From: Piliocolobus tephrosceles
Lineage: Eukaryota > Chordata > Mammalia > Primates > Cercopithecidae
Reading direction: 5' to 3'
NCBI RefSeq assembly: GCF_002776525.5
Contig: NC_045441.1
Coordinates: forward strand, 63,814,952-63,878,951
Length of the DNA stretch: 64,000 nucleotides
Shown: positions 1 to 11,329 of the stretch, piece by piece
Layout: each line of letters opens with the position of its first letter
How positions within the stretch are numbered: position 1 is the first letter of the stretch
Notes under the pieces: model-generated
Database searches by the model: none
What the model saw: only the letters and a program-made list of their open reading frames with translations
Told to the model about the DNA's origin: nothing
Position numbers and translations under genes: made by a program

Positions 1-713
1 TAACCACCCTGTTAATCATTCCTACATTCCTTTTACCCGGGTGAAAAGGAGAGTAAAGAGAAAACTTTCCGAAGACATGCTGAAAAGACTTCACCACTCA
101 ACACTCCATCCAAAATGGAGCTTTATACTCAAAGGGAAAACACACTTTCCAATATTCTACTAGCCCTCTATTTGACTTCTAATCCTAGTAAGCATTTAAC
201 TTAATATAAAAGTGTAAATGGCTAACACCTTCATAGTTGGTTATTCTAGGTGCTTCATCTGACTGTAAGGACTTAGGATATTTATTGTTGTAAGTTATCA
301 AATATCTGTTGTGTGCTGGGTATCATATAGAGATAATAGTTTGTGTTACAGTAGATGGGCACTCTAATTTGGATTACTATCTTTATACTTATATCCTACT
401 AGCAGCACAAAATCAAGCACGAAGACTATCACAGAGTCCACAATCCTTATTTTAACATAATCCTATCCTGATGCACGTTGCCATCAGCTTTTAAATGTCT
501 GAGCCTTATTTGCTTGTGTTCCATTTGTGACACAGATTTTTGTTGTTTGTATCAATTTTAGAAACTCACTAAGAAGTTGTGGAATGAAGCATAAAAAATA
601 TTAAACTCCAGATGTTGAAATTTTTTGAAAGAATAGTTAACAAGACAGAGCAAGGGTAAAAGAAGTAACGGCATGTGGCTTAAGACATGCTTTATTCTCA
701 GCAAACTGCCTGA
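1..713. other. AT-rich non-repetitive interval
   Basis: I see no recognisable repeat, RNA gene or plausible exon here. The sequence is AT-rich with no long open frame, no tandem structure and no poly(A)-plus-duplication signature. It may contain very old repeats that need a profile search to see. Confidence 0.5.
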
Positions 714-850
714 GGGTTTTTTGTTTCTGTTTTGTTTTATAGAGATGGTGTCTCACTATGTTGCCCAGGCTGGTCTTGAACTCCTGGCCTCAACTGAATC
801 TCTCACCTCAGCCTTCCAAAGTGCTGGGCATGAGCCACTATTCCCAGCCC
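714..850 (-). mobile_element. Alu monomer fragment (FRAM/AluJ-like)
   Basis: A T-rich tract (714-740) leads into 'AGAGATGGTGTCTCAC', then 'TTGCCCAGGCTGGTCTTGAA' and 'CAAAGTGCTGGGCATGAGCC', which is the right half of an Alu read on the complementary strand. Only one monomer is present and several consensus CpG sites have decayed, so it is an old free monomer or truncated AluJ. The short open frame through it is Alu read-through, not a gene. Confidence 0.85.
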
Positions 851-2372
851 AACCAGAGTTCGTTTAGGGAAGAAATAACTCCTGACACTTGGAAGACACC
901 ACAGTCAAAGCAATAGAAATGATAGTGCAAAGAAGTAAAACCTTCCAACAGCACGGCAGGCTCCTTGTTCTTCACATAGTTCCAGCTCTCCACTTAGGAA
1001 ACCACACAATGACATACTGTTTTCATCACACATGCCTACTCAGAGATAAACGATCCAGTCCTGATGTGCATTCATGGAAAGATCGCCGTATTTTCAGTTT
1101 GGTCTTTTCTGCTTAGTGTTAAGAAGATTAATGAGATGTGTGTTGATTGGTTTCTGTTGGAAGTTTTGTGAGGCAAGTGCAAAGAAATGTGCAACTACAC
1201 TTCCTATAAACAATGAGCACCAAAGCAAATTAAATTAGTATCAGGAAGTATTAGAACAAAGATGTTTTCTAAATGAAGTGTTCTGAAATAACATTATCAT
1301 GTTCCAAATATCATTACGCTGAACTCTAATCTGACATTTTACTACGTAAAGATCTCCGCGGAGAAACATAAAAGAATGGGCTAACAAATTCTACTGCCAC
1401 ATCAGATTCATTTTGTTATAAATCTCTCTAAACCTACCCCATGTCATCTAAAAGCATATTTGGAGAGAGGAATGTGTTACGCCTGTCTGTTAAACAAAAT
1501 ACCAGAAATTTTCCCCCACATACATTGCTTAATTAAAGCTCAGATGTCTTTCCCAGGGCTGACTGTATTATCAGAGAATGCTTTTAGTAGATTCTCACAT
1601 AGTTGGTAAAGGAATCTGGATGTTAAGCTAGCTGTGATGCAACAGTAGCAACAGAGGGTGTCAGACAGCAGGGTCAGTTTAACAAGGAAACACAGCTCAT
1701 GTTACCAAAGGGTTTCTGTGTTTGCACACAATTCCTCAGGTGACTTCTCCATCAAGCACCTCCGCTGACATCCTTTTTAACCCCCTGTTGTGTTTCTGAT
1801 ACTTAGCTGAGTAACAGAAATAAACAGAAACCTCTTCATTTTCTCTCTCCCTGACCCTAACCCCTCATGTTGCATACAAAAGTATAATGTAGCGTATTAG
1901 AAAGAAACAATATCAAAATTTCAGGAGAAGAAATTGATTCAGCAAAGCTGAGTGGAGGCTAGGGAATGAGAGAGAAAGACCACAGTAAACTTACCTATTA
2001 CAAACCTTCAAGAGAATGTAGATGCCTATTAAATTGGCATCTCCACTCCTAACTCTTGTGTGTCCAAATCTCTGCTTCCAGCTGCCATTAAACATTCACA
2101 GGTAGAAATCCTATAACAGATATCTATCCACAAGCTAAAATAATTATTTTTTCTCCTATTAATTTTTCTTCTACTTATCCTATTTCAGTCACTTTAATCA
2201 TCTTTCTTCCCCGGCTGGACATCTTGGATCCATCTTTTACTTTAAGGCAAAACGTTTACTGGACTCTTAATTTCTTATAGGTGTTCAAATTTTTGTAGTT
2301 TAGGCCCATTCCAAGAGCTTAGTAACTTCACAATCGAGCTTAATATAGTAGACCAGACTGTGAAGACTTATT

Positions 2373-2373
<1 letters not shown>
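851..2373. other. Unassigned AT-rich interval
   Basis: No repeat family or gene was recognised in this 1.5 kb. Short open frames (for example 889-1116) lack any known domain and have ordinary intergenic base composition. Nothing supports a coding exon. Confidence 0.45.

Positions 2374-2408
<35 letters not shown>
2374..2408. repeat. (CA)n microsatellite
   Basis: An uninterrupted run of AC dinucleotides, about 17 units. A run of this length is normally length-polymorphic in primates. It accounts for the Cys-Val repeats in an otherwise meaningless reverse-strand frame. Confidence 0.97.
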
Positions 2409-2410
<2 letters not shown>

Positions 2411-2810
2411 AAAAACATAAAATAAAGTTTCAAAAATACTGGAACTATTTAGAGGTGGTTGGAAGTGAAAATAAAAGTCATCAATATGAATTATATTGAA
2501 GATGTTTTTAAGATGTTGGCATTCTTCACACATGCAAATACCTTTGTTATTTTAAGATATAAACCCCTCTCACAGCTGTTTCTTTTTTAATGGTTTATAC
2601 TCCTCTGAAGAGTTTACCAAAATGCTTAAATATAATTGCCATAATGACATTGCTTTAGGGTATACATAATTCTGTACTCACATAAATCCCTCTGTTTGTG
2701 ATCTGCACTCCTCTAATGCAGATCACTTAGACTAGTGTCTCCCTCTTCAAGAAAGCAGCAGGCAGAAAGCAACTGTATCATTCACTTCCTAGCCACCATC
2801 CTCATTGGCA

Positions 2811-3240
2811 TGTCTCTTAGCCCATTTTCTGTTCCTTGCAACAGAACGCCTGATACTGAGTAATTTATTAAGAAAATATTTTCATAGTTACGGAGGCTGA
2901 GAAATCCCAAGGTAAGGGGCCACATCTGGTGAGGGTCTTCTTGCGGATGGGGATTCCCGGCAGAGTCCTGAGGCAGTACAGAGCATCACATGGCGAGGGG
3001 GCTGAGGTGCTAGATCAGGTCTCTCCTCTTCTTGTAAAAGGCACCAGTCCCATTCCCACAGTAACTGTTTAATCCATTAACCTCTTAAATCATTAATCCA
3101 TGAGTGGATTAGTCCACTGACGAGGTCAGAGCCCTCATGACCCAATCACCTATTGAAGGCCTCACCTCTCGACACTGCCACATCAGGGATTAAGTTTCAA
3201 CATGAGTTTTAGAGGGGACAAATATTCAAACCACAGAAGC
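2811..3240 (-). mobile_element. Solo LTR, ERVL-MaLR type (MST/MLT1-like)
   Basis: On the complementary strand the segment opens near 'GGTTTGAATATTTGTCCCC', continues with 'ACTCATGTTGAAACTTAATC' and 'GTCATGAGGGC', and ends with 'TTACTCAGTATC...AATGGGCTAAGAGACA'. These are the ordered landmarks of MaLR LTRs. The roughly 430-bp length fits a complete LTR and no internal region adjoins it, so it is a solo LTR. The subfamily is not certain (MST versus MLT1) and I could not confirm a clean 5-bp target duplication. Confidence 0.75.
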
Positions 3241-3596
3241 ATCTCTGCCATTCTACCTCTTCTATGAGATGAAGATCCATTAAAATGACTTGGTCTTTAT
3301 TCAAAGAGGAGTGACCATGTTGCTGTGCTGCCCTCAAGGACAGAGCAAGTGAAAATCCCCTAAACAATGAAATAAAATTTCCAAATTTTATTTGCATTTT
3401 AAAGATAGTTTTCCACATTGATATTTCAATGTTTAGGCTATTTTTGCTTTGCAGTGTGATATAAATATACCTGAAGGCAAAGAGATGGACAAATTGTTCT
3501 CTCAATAGTCCTTCCTTTCTACTGATTTCCTGCAACTATTGATGTTACTGGAGATGGTTAATATCAAATGGAATTATGAGACCTATGGCAGACAAT

Positions 3597-3611
3597 AAAA
3601 AGTATTAGTTT
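3597..3611. repeat. Target-site duplication, left copy
   Basis: The 15 bp preceding the Alu recur exactly at 3910-3924 after its poly(A), as expected for L1-machinery-mediated insertion. Confidence 0.85.
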
Positions 3612-3909
3612 GGCCGGGCACAGTGGCTCACGCCTGTAATCCCAGCACTTTGGGAGGCCAGGGCAAGCGGATCACAAGGTCAGGAGATCGAGACCATCCT
3701 GGCTAACACAGTGAAACTCTGTCTATACTAAAAATACAAAAAAAAAAATTAGCCAGGCAACTATGGGCACCTGTAGTCTCAGCTATTCGGGAGGCTGAGG
3801 CAGGAGAATGGTGCGAACCTGGGAGGCGGAGCTTGCAGTGAGCGGAGATCGCGCCACTGCACTCCAACCTGGGCGACAGAGTGAGACTCTGTCTCAAAAA
3901 AAAAAAAAA
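3612..3909 (+). mobile_element. Full-length Alu (AluY/AluSc-like)
   Basis: Complete dimer from 'GGCCGGGCACAGTGGCTCAC' through the mid A-rich linker (expanded to nine A) and right monomer to a poly(A) tail. The right-monomer 'GGCGGAGCTTGCAGTGAGC' and left-monomer 'ATCACAAGGTCAGGAGATCG' place it near AluY/Sc. Flanked by a 15-bp target duplication. Several CpG sites have decayed, so it is not among the youngest copies. Confidence 0.95.
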
Positions 3910-3924
3910 AAAAAGTATTAGTTT

Positions 3925-5046
3925 GCCAAGAGTAGATTCAATAGTTCTGTTTCCTTGTAGTATAAGGGCACATTTCGCCTATGTTGGAGAAAACTAGTGC
4001 AGTCTACCATGTGGACAAACGTGTATTAGCTTGGATTCTGGGAGAGCATCTGTCTATGGTGAAGCAAAAGGGAGGCCATGAAGGGAAGTATCTCTTCCAC
4101 CCCACAGGGGAAGACAACAAGAAAAAAGGGAAGGATAAAAATAGAGGGTGGCTTAACAGATTTGCAATTTATTATCTGATTTCATCTGTTTTCCATACTG
4201 TGTCCTTATTCCAATGACCTATTTTATATCTTCTCAGAGCATGATAGAAGTGTCATATCTAATGATGCAAGACAGTAAACAGCACTCTTCTCACTTGTCC
4301 AAGACATGTGCGTGCTGATTTTTTCCGGACAATTTAGTTACACTGCATGGAAAAGAAAGAATATTTCTTTCGTTCTTTTCACTTAGATGGAAAGACACAG
4401 CCAAAATGTTTCCTTGGTGCCTAATAAAAAGCAGCCAAAAAGCTTTTTTTTCAATGCCTTTTTGCAAATCCTCTTTCAGCTGTTACATCATTAGAAGTTT
4501 TGAACACTACAAAATCAGCAATTAAAGAGCCACATAAAATTGCATCAAGATGCTGATTGATTCTAGGGTGCTAAGAAACATAAACTGTATCCTTTGATGC
4601 CGTTACCATACTTCAAATATGCCCAAACCCATACATATCTCATAATCTCAGGATAATCCAAATTCATCAATGTCACCGCCAATATTGGCATTAATGCCAA
4701 AACTGCAATGATAGTATACCTAAGGGAAGATCTACCATATAAGAAGCTATTACCATATAGTTCTCTAATACTGAAATAGAAAGAATAAAGCCTGTGGGTA
4801 TTCAAATGGCCATCAATGGGACACAAACAGCTTAACTCCATGTAATCCAAGCTCCAGCTCCTTTTGCGATGGTCTTTTGACTCTTTTATTTCCTTGTAAC
4901 TACTGACTTTTCCACATTTGACCATGAACTACAGCTAACCTTCCACCCACTCATACTGCTTTTCTTCCTCTGCTGCAATGTAAGGTCTAACATATATGTT
5001 TTCCAATAAATGATCCCTCCTTCCTCTGTAGTATTACTAACTTTTG
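3925..5046. other. Unassigned AT-rich interval
   Basis: No repeat or gene was recognised. A reverse-strand frame of 120 codons (4563-4925) has hydrophobic stretches but no family resemblance, no conserved motif and no adjacent exon signals, so I treat it as chance. Confidence 0.4.
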
Positions 5047-5205
5047 CTTGTACTCAGAGCCTCATGAAATACTACTATCAGATCAGATTTGAAGTCTGTT
5101 GAATCAGTTTTCATTAAGAAGTGCGTAAGGCTGGTATCAATGAAGTAACAGAATCATGAAATACTGAAAGACTGTCATTTGGTTAGGACCAGATTAGACC
5201 TGGTG
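5047..5205 (+). repeat. Diverged local direct duplication, copy 1
   Basis: This stretch aligns collinearly with 5544-5698. Shared landmarks are 'CAGATCAGA', 'TTGAATCA', 'AATGAAGTAA', 'GAATCAT', 'TACTGAAA' and 'GACCTGGTG'. By eye the copies are roughly three-quarters identical with several small indels. Similarity stops at both ends of the pair. Confidence 0.8.
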
Positions 5206-5543
5206 ATACTGTAATGACTGATTTCTTTAGTAAAGGACATTGGAATCTTGTTGGGGAATCCAGACAAACAAATAAGATGTGAAGCAAGACAGAATAGTCA
5301 TGAGTCAAATGGTATAGCCCAGAGTTCTCATGCTATTTAAGTTCAAAAACAAGGGGGGGTCTGAAACTTTTAGAGAAGGTGTAACAAAGTAGAGTGTAAG
5401 CTAGGAAATCAAGAAACGGCTTGATATTGTTAAAAAGAAAGAAAATTAATATCCCAAGCAACATGAACACTATGAGCAAAGGTAAAGAGGTGAGGATAAT
5501 CATCTAGAGTTATCTGAGCACTCAGAAGACATTTGTGCTTCTC

Positions 5544-5698
5544 CTTGTGCTTAGTGTCTCATAAGATACTTTCAGATCAGACTGCGAGTCTATTGAATCA
5601 TTTGCATAAAGCAATATGTGAGGCTGATATAAATGAAGTAAATGAATCATAAAGTACTGAAAAACTACCACTTGTTTAGGATCATGTCGGACCTGGTG
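5544..5698 (+). repeat. Diverged local direct duplication, copy 2
   Basis: Partner of 5047-5205, about 340 bp downstream in the same orientation. The divergence shows it is an old event. It could be a local duplication or two fragments of one unidentified repeat family. Confidence 0.8.
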
Positions 5699-5984
5699 TG
5701 TGACTTGCATCTGGATAATGGTTGCAAGGGAGCTTGAATGTGTAAGATGAGGCCAGACTCTTGATTAAGTTTTGTTGAAAACAGAGGTCATTTTAGCCTA
5801 AGGTAATAGAAGCCTTAGAAACAGATAAAACCCACAATCTCCATGACTTAACATAACAGATATTTATTTCTTGCTTCTGTATAGTTGAAATCAGGTGTTT
5901 CTGTGCAGAGACATTGGAGACAAGTCTGTATTTAGACTGATTAAATAAATTATGTCATAGCTCACATATAGCTTCCTGCTATCA

Positions 5985-6250
5985 CACATTTATTGCAGAC
6001 TCACTTAGCAAGCATCGCTTAAGGACCTACTACATACTAGGCACTGTTCTTGACTGACACTAGAGATCCTGACTGAGGCAAAAGGCATGGTTCCTGCCGT
6101 TTAGAAATGCCTGGCCGGTGAGGAAGCCAGGTAACAAGAAAAGAAATGAGTATTATATCATCTGCTAGGGTGGACAAAAGAAGAAAGTATTTTACAGATT
6201 ATGGAAGAGGAGAGCTCAGATTAGAGCCTTTTAATGAGCATTATTTGACT
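5985..6250 (+). mobile_element. Ancient mammalian repeat fragment, family uncertain
   Basis: The text 'AGGACCTACTACATACTAGG' followed by 'CACTGTTCTTGACTGACAC' and a 'GGTTCCTGCC' block matches the start of a widespread old mammalian repeat whose later part is seen at 43181-43855. I cannot name the family with confidence. Confidence 0.45.
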
Positions 6251-6479
6251 GTCCAATGACAGCAATTGCCCTACTGAGTGACTGGAATAAACATTGCAAA
6301 TCCCAAGTTCAGTGGAAAATCAACTGACTTTTAATCTATTGATTCTTGTCAGCTACAAGAATAACTGTCATGTCACTATACTTCAGATTCAGGTGTTTAT
6401 TTTTCTATGTCCTCTTACAGCATTATGAGTATCTGTATATCCTATTTTTTGGTCGCCACTCCTGAACAGAACTTTTTCA

Positions 6480-6610
6480 GTTAGAAGGCAGGTATATCAG
6501 AATTGGAAGCAGGGAGAGATAGGTTCTTACACTGACTCTGCCCATGACTAAATGTGTTTGTCTTTGAGGCTCACCAGGGCTTTAGTTTTCTCCTTGTACA
6601 ATGATTCACA
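6480..6610 (+). mobile_element. Possible MIR fragment
   Basis: Weak match in order to the MIR core and 3' part: 'CACTGACTCTGCCCATGACTA', then 'GGGCTTTAGTTTTCTCC' and 'ACAATG'. Too diverged to be certain. Confidence 0.35.
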
Positions 6611-6734
6611 AAACTTTTTCCCTTTCCAGCTTGAACATATACTTCTTATAATATTCTTATTGAAATTATTTCTCCTTAGGACATTTCTCTTTGAGTTTGT
6701 TTGACACTGTTATGTTAATTACAGGACTGTAGAC

Positions 6735-6925
6735 AGAAGCAGTTGTACTGGTTTGGGGTGTGGGCTCTGGTGTCAGACTGACTGGGTTCAGACCCTGCAT
6801 AATACTCTTTAGCTGTGTGAGTAAGATAGTGTAGACCTCTCTATGCCTCGGTTTCTATAAAATGGAAATGAGAATGGAATCACCTCTTCGACTGATATGA
6901 AAATTAAACGAGTTAATTCAGGGAG
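6735..6925 (+). mobile_element. MIR element
   Basis: Ordered MIR landmarks: 'GTGGGCTCTGGTGTCAGACTG', 'CTGGGTTCAGACC', 'TAGCTGTGTGA', 'CCTCTCTATGCCTCGGTTTC', 'TAAAATGGAAATGAGAATG' and 'ATTAAACGAGTTAATTCA'. Divergence fits a tRNA-derived SINE older than the eutherian radiation. Confidence 0.85.
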
Positions 6926-7194
6926 CCCAAACCATCTCTATTCATGGTGCCCTTAGTGTCTCTGTAATTCTTTTCACTGTGTCCTTAAGCTCAATGAAAT
7001 ACCTAATTGTTTCATTTATTATGTCCAAACAACTAATAAGTAGTTATGTCCCAACAACTTACAGTAGTAGCCTCATGAAAATACAATACACATACATTGA
7101 AAGGAAAAATAGTATTTTTATTTCATTCTTAAATAAACATCATTACTTACTAATGAGATGTATGTGTCTCACATTTGTCTCTGTTCCATGATAT

Positions 7195-7640
7195 CTGAGG
7201 CCTCAGCTGGAAGGACTTAAAGACTGGGAGTGGGAATCACCTGGATGCATGCTAGCTGCTGCCAGGAACCTCAGCTGGAGCTGTCAGTCACATAATCTAC
7301 GTGTGGTCTGAGCTTACTCACCGCATGGCGGCCTCAAACATCTTACATTGTGGCTCAGAGCCCCACAGCAGAGTATCCAAAGAGAACCAGATGGAAACTT
7401 TCATTTCTTACTACCTACCCTCAGAAATCACACGGATTCTTTTAACCATCAACACATCATATTTCTCCTCGGGATATTTATCTTCAATAGAATTTGACAC
7501 AGTAATGTTATTTGCATAGTTATAGACATAAATTAAAGGGGAAAATATTGAGAGGACCCCATCTCTCAATAGAAGGCATATCAAAAATATATAGGATGGG
7601 AAATATTGTGGCCATTTTTGGAAAAAATTTCTGCCACACT
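7195..7640 (+). mobile_element. Ancient interspersed repeat, family uncertain
   Basis: Contains 'TCACCGCATGGCGGCCTCA', 'ACATTGTGGCTCAGAGC', 'CCAAAGAGAACCAGATGGAA' and, near the right end, 'ATTGTGGCCATTTTTGG'. I recognise this ordered set from a dispersed old mammalian repeat but cannot assign it to a named family. The short open frames inside (7301-7677) are incidental. Confidence 0.5.
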
Positions 7641-7738
7641 CCCCTGCCTTCTTCTTTGCTTCCTCTCTCTTTTCCATCTATATTATATTCTGTGAAACTG
7701 TATGAATTGGAGTTTCTGTATAAATTTTATGTGTCATG

Positions 7739-7777
7739 TGTGTCATATATATGACACAGATATATGACATATATCTG
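7739..7777. repeat. Two back-to-back AT-rich palindromes
   Basis: Bases 7739-7758 form a perfect 20-bp palindrome centred on ATATAT. Bases 7757-7777 form a second with 9-bp arms (CAGATATAT / ATATATCTG) around GAC. They share two bases. Together they form a small cruciform-prone spot. Confidence 0.9.
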
Positions 7778-8794
7778 CATTCATAACTTTCTAACTCATG
7801 CTGTTTATTATTTTCACGTACAAATTATTTTCTCAGTCTTTGTCACCACATACTATTATGTCAGACATGTTTCCCAAAATGGCTGTGTTCTTGAAGGGTA
7901 AAAATGTAAAACAAACATTTACTTGTAATATTCCTGCAGTTCTTTACCTGTTGCACTATACATGGTTTCTTTCATGTTTTGCCTCCTTACTTCTATAGCA
8001 GGTTCTTTTCTTGCTAGAAAGGGCTAGAAATAATTAATGTTTGTTCTTGTTTGTTCTATCATTATTTTCCTAGAAATTATTATTTTGATAGATAGTCATC
8101 ATAATTTTGGTAGAAAACAGACTTCATAACTTATGCTTTATACTTTTCTCATTTATAGTAAATGTATGTATGTTTTCCTAAATTGCTGTATATTGCTCTA
8201 GATAATCTTAGAATTTTCTTTTTTATTCTATTTTACTTAAATTTTTTGGCACACTGCCTTCTGAAATGAATTACATTAGCATATTTAAACCTAAGCTGAG
8301 AAAGCCCTGTGGCTTTTTTTTTTTTTTTTTCTAAAACAAATTTGCTTCTCTATAGGGGGTTTCCCCAGGAGTTGTGGCATATTTCAAATGCCCTAGATAA
8401 CCTTAGGAATTTTCCAACCTCACAAGTAGGCTTGATACTCAGAAATCAGAATTTTCAATTGTGTGTGCAATCTTTTTTCTTGCTTTCCTAGATCATGTAG
8501 AATGTTCAGGGATTTGTTTGATATTTAATTTTAGAAACAACTTTTGATCTAATTAAAGGAATAATATCTCTTTTCTCTTCTCACCTCTTTAGGTGCCTGA
8601 ATCTATTACAGAGTATTTGCTCATATATGTCATCTCAATCATCCTATACTTTAAAAATATTTACATAACCACTCTTGTGGAAATAGTAAACACATAAAGA
8701 AGAGGAAAGAAAAGGAGGGAAGTAAGTGGTAAAAGTGTTTGAAGCAAAGATTAACTGAATGATTTTAGCTCTGTGAATTGAGCCACAGAGTTTC
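7778..8794. other. AT-rich interval with poly(T)
   Basis: No gene or confident repeat. A poly(T) run lies at about 8313-8330 without any attached retroelement body or obvious flanking duplication. The frames here are chance frames. Confidence 0.4.
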
Positions 8795-9115
8795 TCTTAT
8801 TTCTCCTCACACATTCCACTCCAACCATACACACTCATCAGCATTTCCCAAACTCCATGCCCCTTCATGCCTCTCTATTGCTAAACATACAGGATATGAT
8901 GTCGGGAATGACCTTCCCCTTTTTTCTGATGAAATCTTACTTTCAGCTCCAATGTTATTTTCTATTTCTCAAATTACAGTTCCTGTTTCGAGTATGTAGT
9001 TCTTTTCATGTCTTTTTAAATTGCTATTTACATGTCTACGTCTCCCACTAAGTTCCGTAGGGACTGGGCTCATGTTTTACTCATTTCTGTAACCTTAGTG
9101 CCAGACAAATCTTTG
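8795..9115 (+). mobile_element. L2 3'-end fragment
   Basis: Resembles the 3' part of LINE2: 'CCTTCATGCC', 'CTGATGAAATCTTAC', then 'CTCCCACTAAGTTCCGTAGG', 'GACTGGGCTCATGTTTTAC' and 'GTAACCTTAGTGCCAGACA', the old L2 tail order. Strongly diverged. Confidence 0.55.
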
Positions 9116-9154
9116 TTCCAATTCATGTATAGTTAATAACTAAATTTATGCTCT

Positions 9155-9316
9155 TAAATAAGTTACTTAGTCTATCAGTGCTTTCTGCTTTGTAAAATAG
9201 AACTAATAATAGTATATAACTTAAGGGAGGGTTTTGAGAATTACATAAAATAATTCATATAGAACATAATGCCTGACACATAATTCATGTTCAGTAAATA
9301 TTTAGTTGTTGTTATG
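9155..9316 (+). mobile_element. MIR 3' fragment
   Basis: Matches the second half of MIR: 'AAGTTACTTAGTC', 'TGTAAAATAGAACTAATAATAG', 'GAGAATTACATAAAATAATTC', 'AATGCCTGACACATAATTCA' and 'TCAGTAAATATTTAG'. Confidence 0.75.
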
Positions 9317-9619
9317 CATATATTTTTAAATATTGCATTTAAACACCAAAATTCTATAATTATTAATAGTGGTCATGAAAAAGTGTGTTTCATTGTCTAT
9401 ATTTTTCGATAAAAGACCCTTTGTCAGATGGCTGAAATAACAGTGTTAAATAAATGAGTTTGCCACCACAGTGAAATGTCTCTCTGTAGAAACGCTGCAT
9501 GAAGGGTCTTCTCTGATCATAATAGAAAAGCCAGTTTACAATATGATGTAAGGTGCTTACAGCGAAGAAATATTCTAAACAGCTGCTAATCCCTGGCCAA
9601 CAATGTAAGCTCTGTCTGA

Positions 9620-9653
9620 TTTTGGGATATCATGCATCTTTTGGGATATCATG
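9620..9653 (+). repeat. 15-bp direct repeat pair
   Basis: 'TTTTGGGATATCATG' occurs at 9620-9634 and again at 9639-9653 with a 4-bp spacer. This is a small tandem-type duplication. Confidence 0.9.
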
Positions 9654-9903
9654 TAGCTTTCTCTGAAGCTGTTTTATCAAATCTCTTTCATCATATAAAT
9701 TATCATATATATATTTTATGATTTCAATTTTTTCATATTAGAAAATTCAGAGTAGATTAATTCACCAACGTAAGACAGATGCAAATTTTAGCCATTGGTT
9801 GAAAGAAGTAAATTTCACTATCTATGGAGTTTTATGTATTTTCTAAAAAATAGATGTGTTTAGATAAATAGTAAATGCCATATCACACATACTATACAGA
9901 GAA

Positions 9904-10232
9904 TTTTTTTTTTTTTTTTTTTTTTTCGAGACGGAGTCTCACTCTGTCGCCCAGGCTGGAGGGCTGGAGTGCAGTGGCCGGATCTCAGCTCACTGCAAGC
10001 TCCGCCTCCTGGGTTCACGCCATTCTCCTGCCTCAGCCTCCCGAGTAGCTGGGACTACAGGCACCCGCCACCTCGCCCGGCTAGTTTTTTGTTTTTTTTT
10101 TTTTTTTTTTTTTTAGTAGAGACGGGGTTTCACCGTGTTAGCCAGGATGGTCTCGATCTCCTGACCTCGTGATCCGCCCGTCTCGGCCTCCCAAAGTGCT
10201 GGGATTACAGGCTTGAGCCACCGCGCCCGGCC
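9904..10232 (-). mobile_element. AluY, Old World monkey type
   Basis: Full-length Alu on the reverse strand, with a T tail of about 23 bases (9904-9926) and a 10-bp target duplication GAGAATTTTT (9899-9908 and 10233-10242). Variants such as GGATCTCAGCTC, CACCTCGCCCGGCTAG, CCGTCTCGGCC and AGGCTTGAGCC are those I associate with cercopithecid AluY. Oddities: an 8-bp tandem duplication GGCTGGAG (9954-9961/9962-9969) and a mid-linker T tract expanded to about 23 bases (10092-10114). Confidence 0.95.
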
Positions 10233-10242
10233 GAGAATTTTT

Positions 10243-11200
10243 ATATTAAGATATTCATTATCTTGACAGTAATAATATTCCATAAGCACAGTCTTATTTT
10301 GTTACATAAATATCTCAAATTCCATCTTTCTTTTTATTTCAGTACAGCTCACCAAGAACAGAGTGCAAACAAAGGTATTTCTGAGATGTATTTATTTTGG
10401 AGGATTCCAGTGAGGAAACATATTTTACTATCTATTTATATAACTCTTAGCATTAGTTACCAGACTTTCCAAAATGAACACTTTTATTGAAAGCATACTT
10501 CTGACCTACTTCATTAAAAAAATAGAATTTCAAAGATTTGGCTTTCTAGGGCCTTGCAACCTACATGATCACTCACTTCTTACATTACGTAGGCCAATTA
10601 TTTTGTAACTCAGGTATTTCACTTATTTTAACAATTGTAGCAAATTAACTAACTGCAATCTATTTATGTTCAGTAAATTTTTGCCAAACTATACTATTTA
10701 AACATAGAGATTTCTTAATAATATGCCAGGAGATACAATGAGTCAAAAGAGGGCAGGGAAAGTGAATACTCATTACTAGAAAGTTTTCTAATTTGTAGGG
10801 TTCGCCAAAATTCTTCACTATTTAGTTGAATGGGGAACAGGAGGGGAAAGAACAGGGTTGTTTTCATTAGTGAAGATAGGTTAGTACAGTTTATGCTATG
10901 CTTACAAAGAATCCAGATCTCAACGGCTTAACTCAGAAAAACACTATTTCTCATTTCTCTTATTTATGCAACATCCACTGTGGGTCTGAGAAACTCAAGA
11001 GAAACTTACACAATGAAGACTGCTCAACCATTGGTTCCACCATATGTCCACAGGAGTTCTCCATACTTGCTACACCAGGGACATAAGAGCACAAGGGAAT
11101 CTCATATGAACAATTAAACACTTCAATCTAGAAATGACACTGGTAATTAAATGCTTCATCCCATAAGTCTTTTCCACTCACAGCTCATTGGCTCTTTTCC
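10243..11200. other. Unassigned AT-rich interval
   Basis: Nothing recognisable. Base composition and short frames are typical of intergenic or intronic DNA. Confidence 0.4.
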
Positions 11201-11329
11201 ATTTGCCTAGAAGGATAGGAGCCCTAGACATTGTTAAAAATATGAGAAATGTCTATCATGGGATTCTGCACAGAACATAACACAGTGTTTTCCCCATAAT
11301 AGTCACTGCATATTGAATTAACTACAATT
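11201..11329 (+). repeat. Local direct duplication, copy 1
   Basis: Aligns with 13638-13764 along its whole length. Both copies share 'GAAATGTCTATCATGGGATT', 'TCTGCACA', 'GTGTTTTCCCCATAATAG' and 'AATTAACT'. By eye identity is near 85-90 percent, with single-base indels. Confidence 0.88.
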
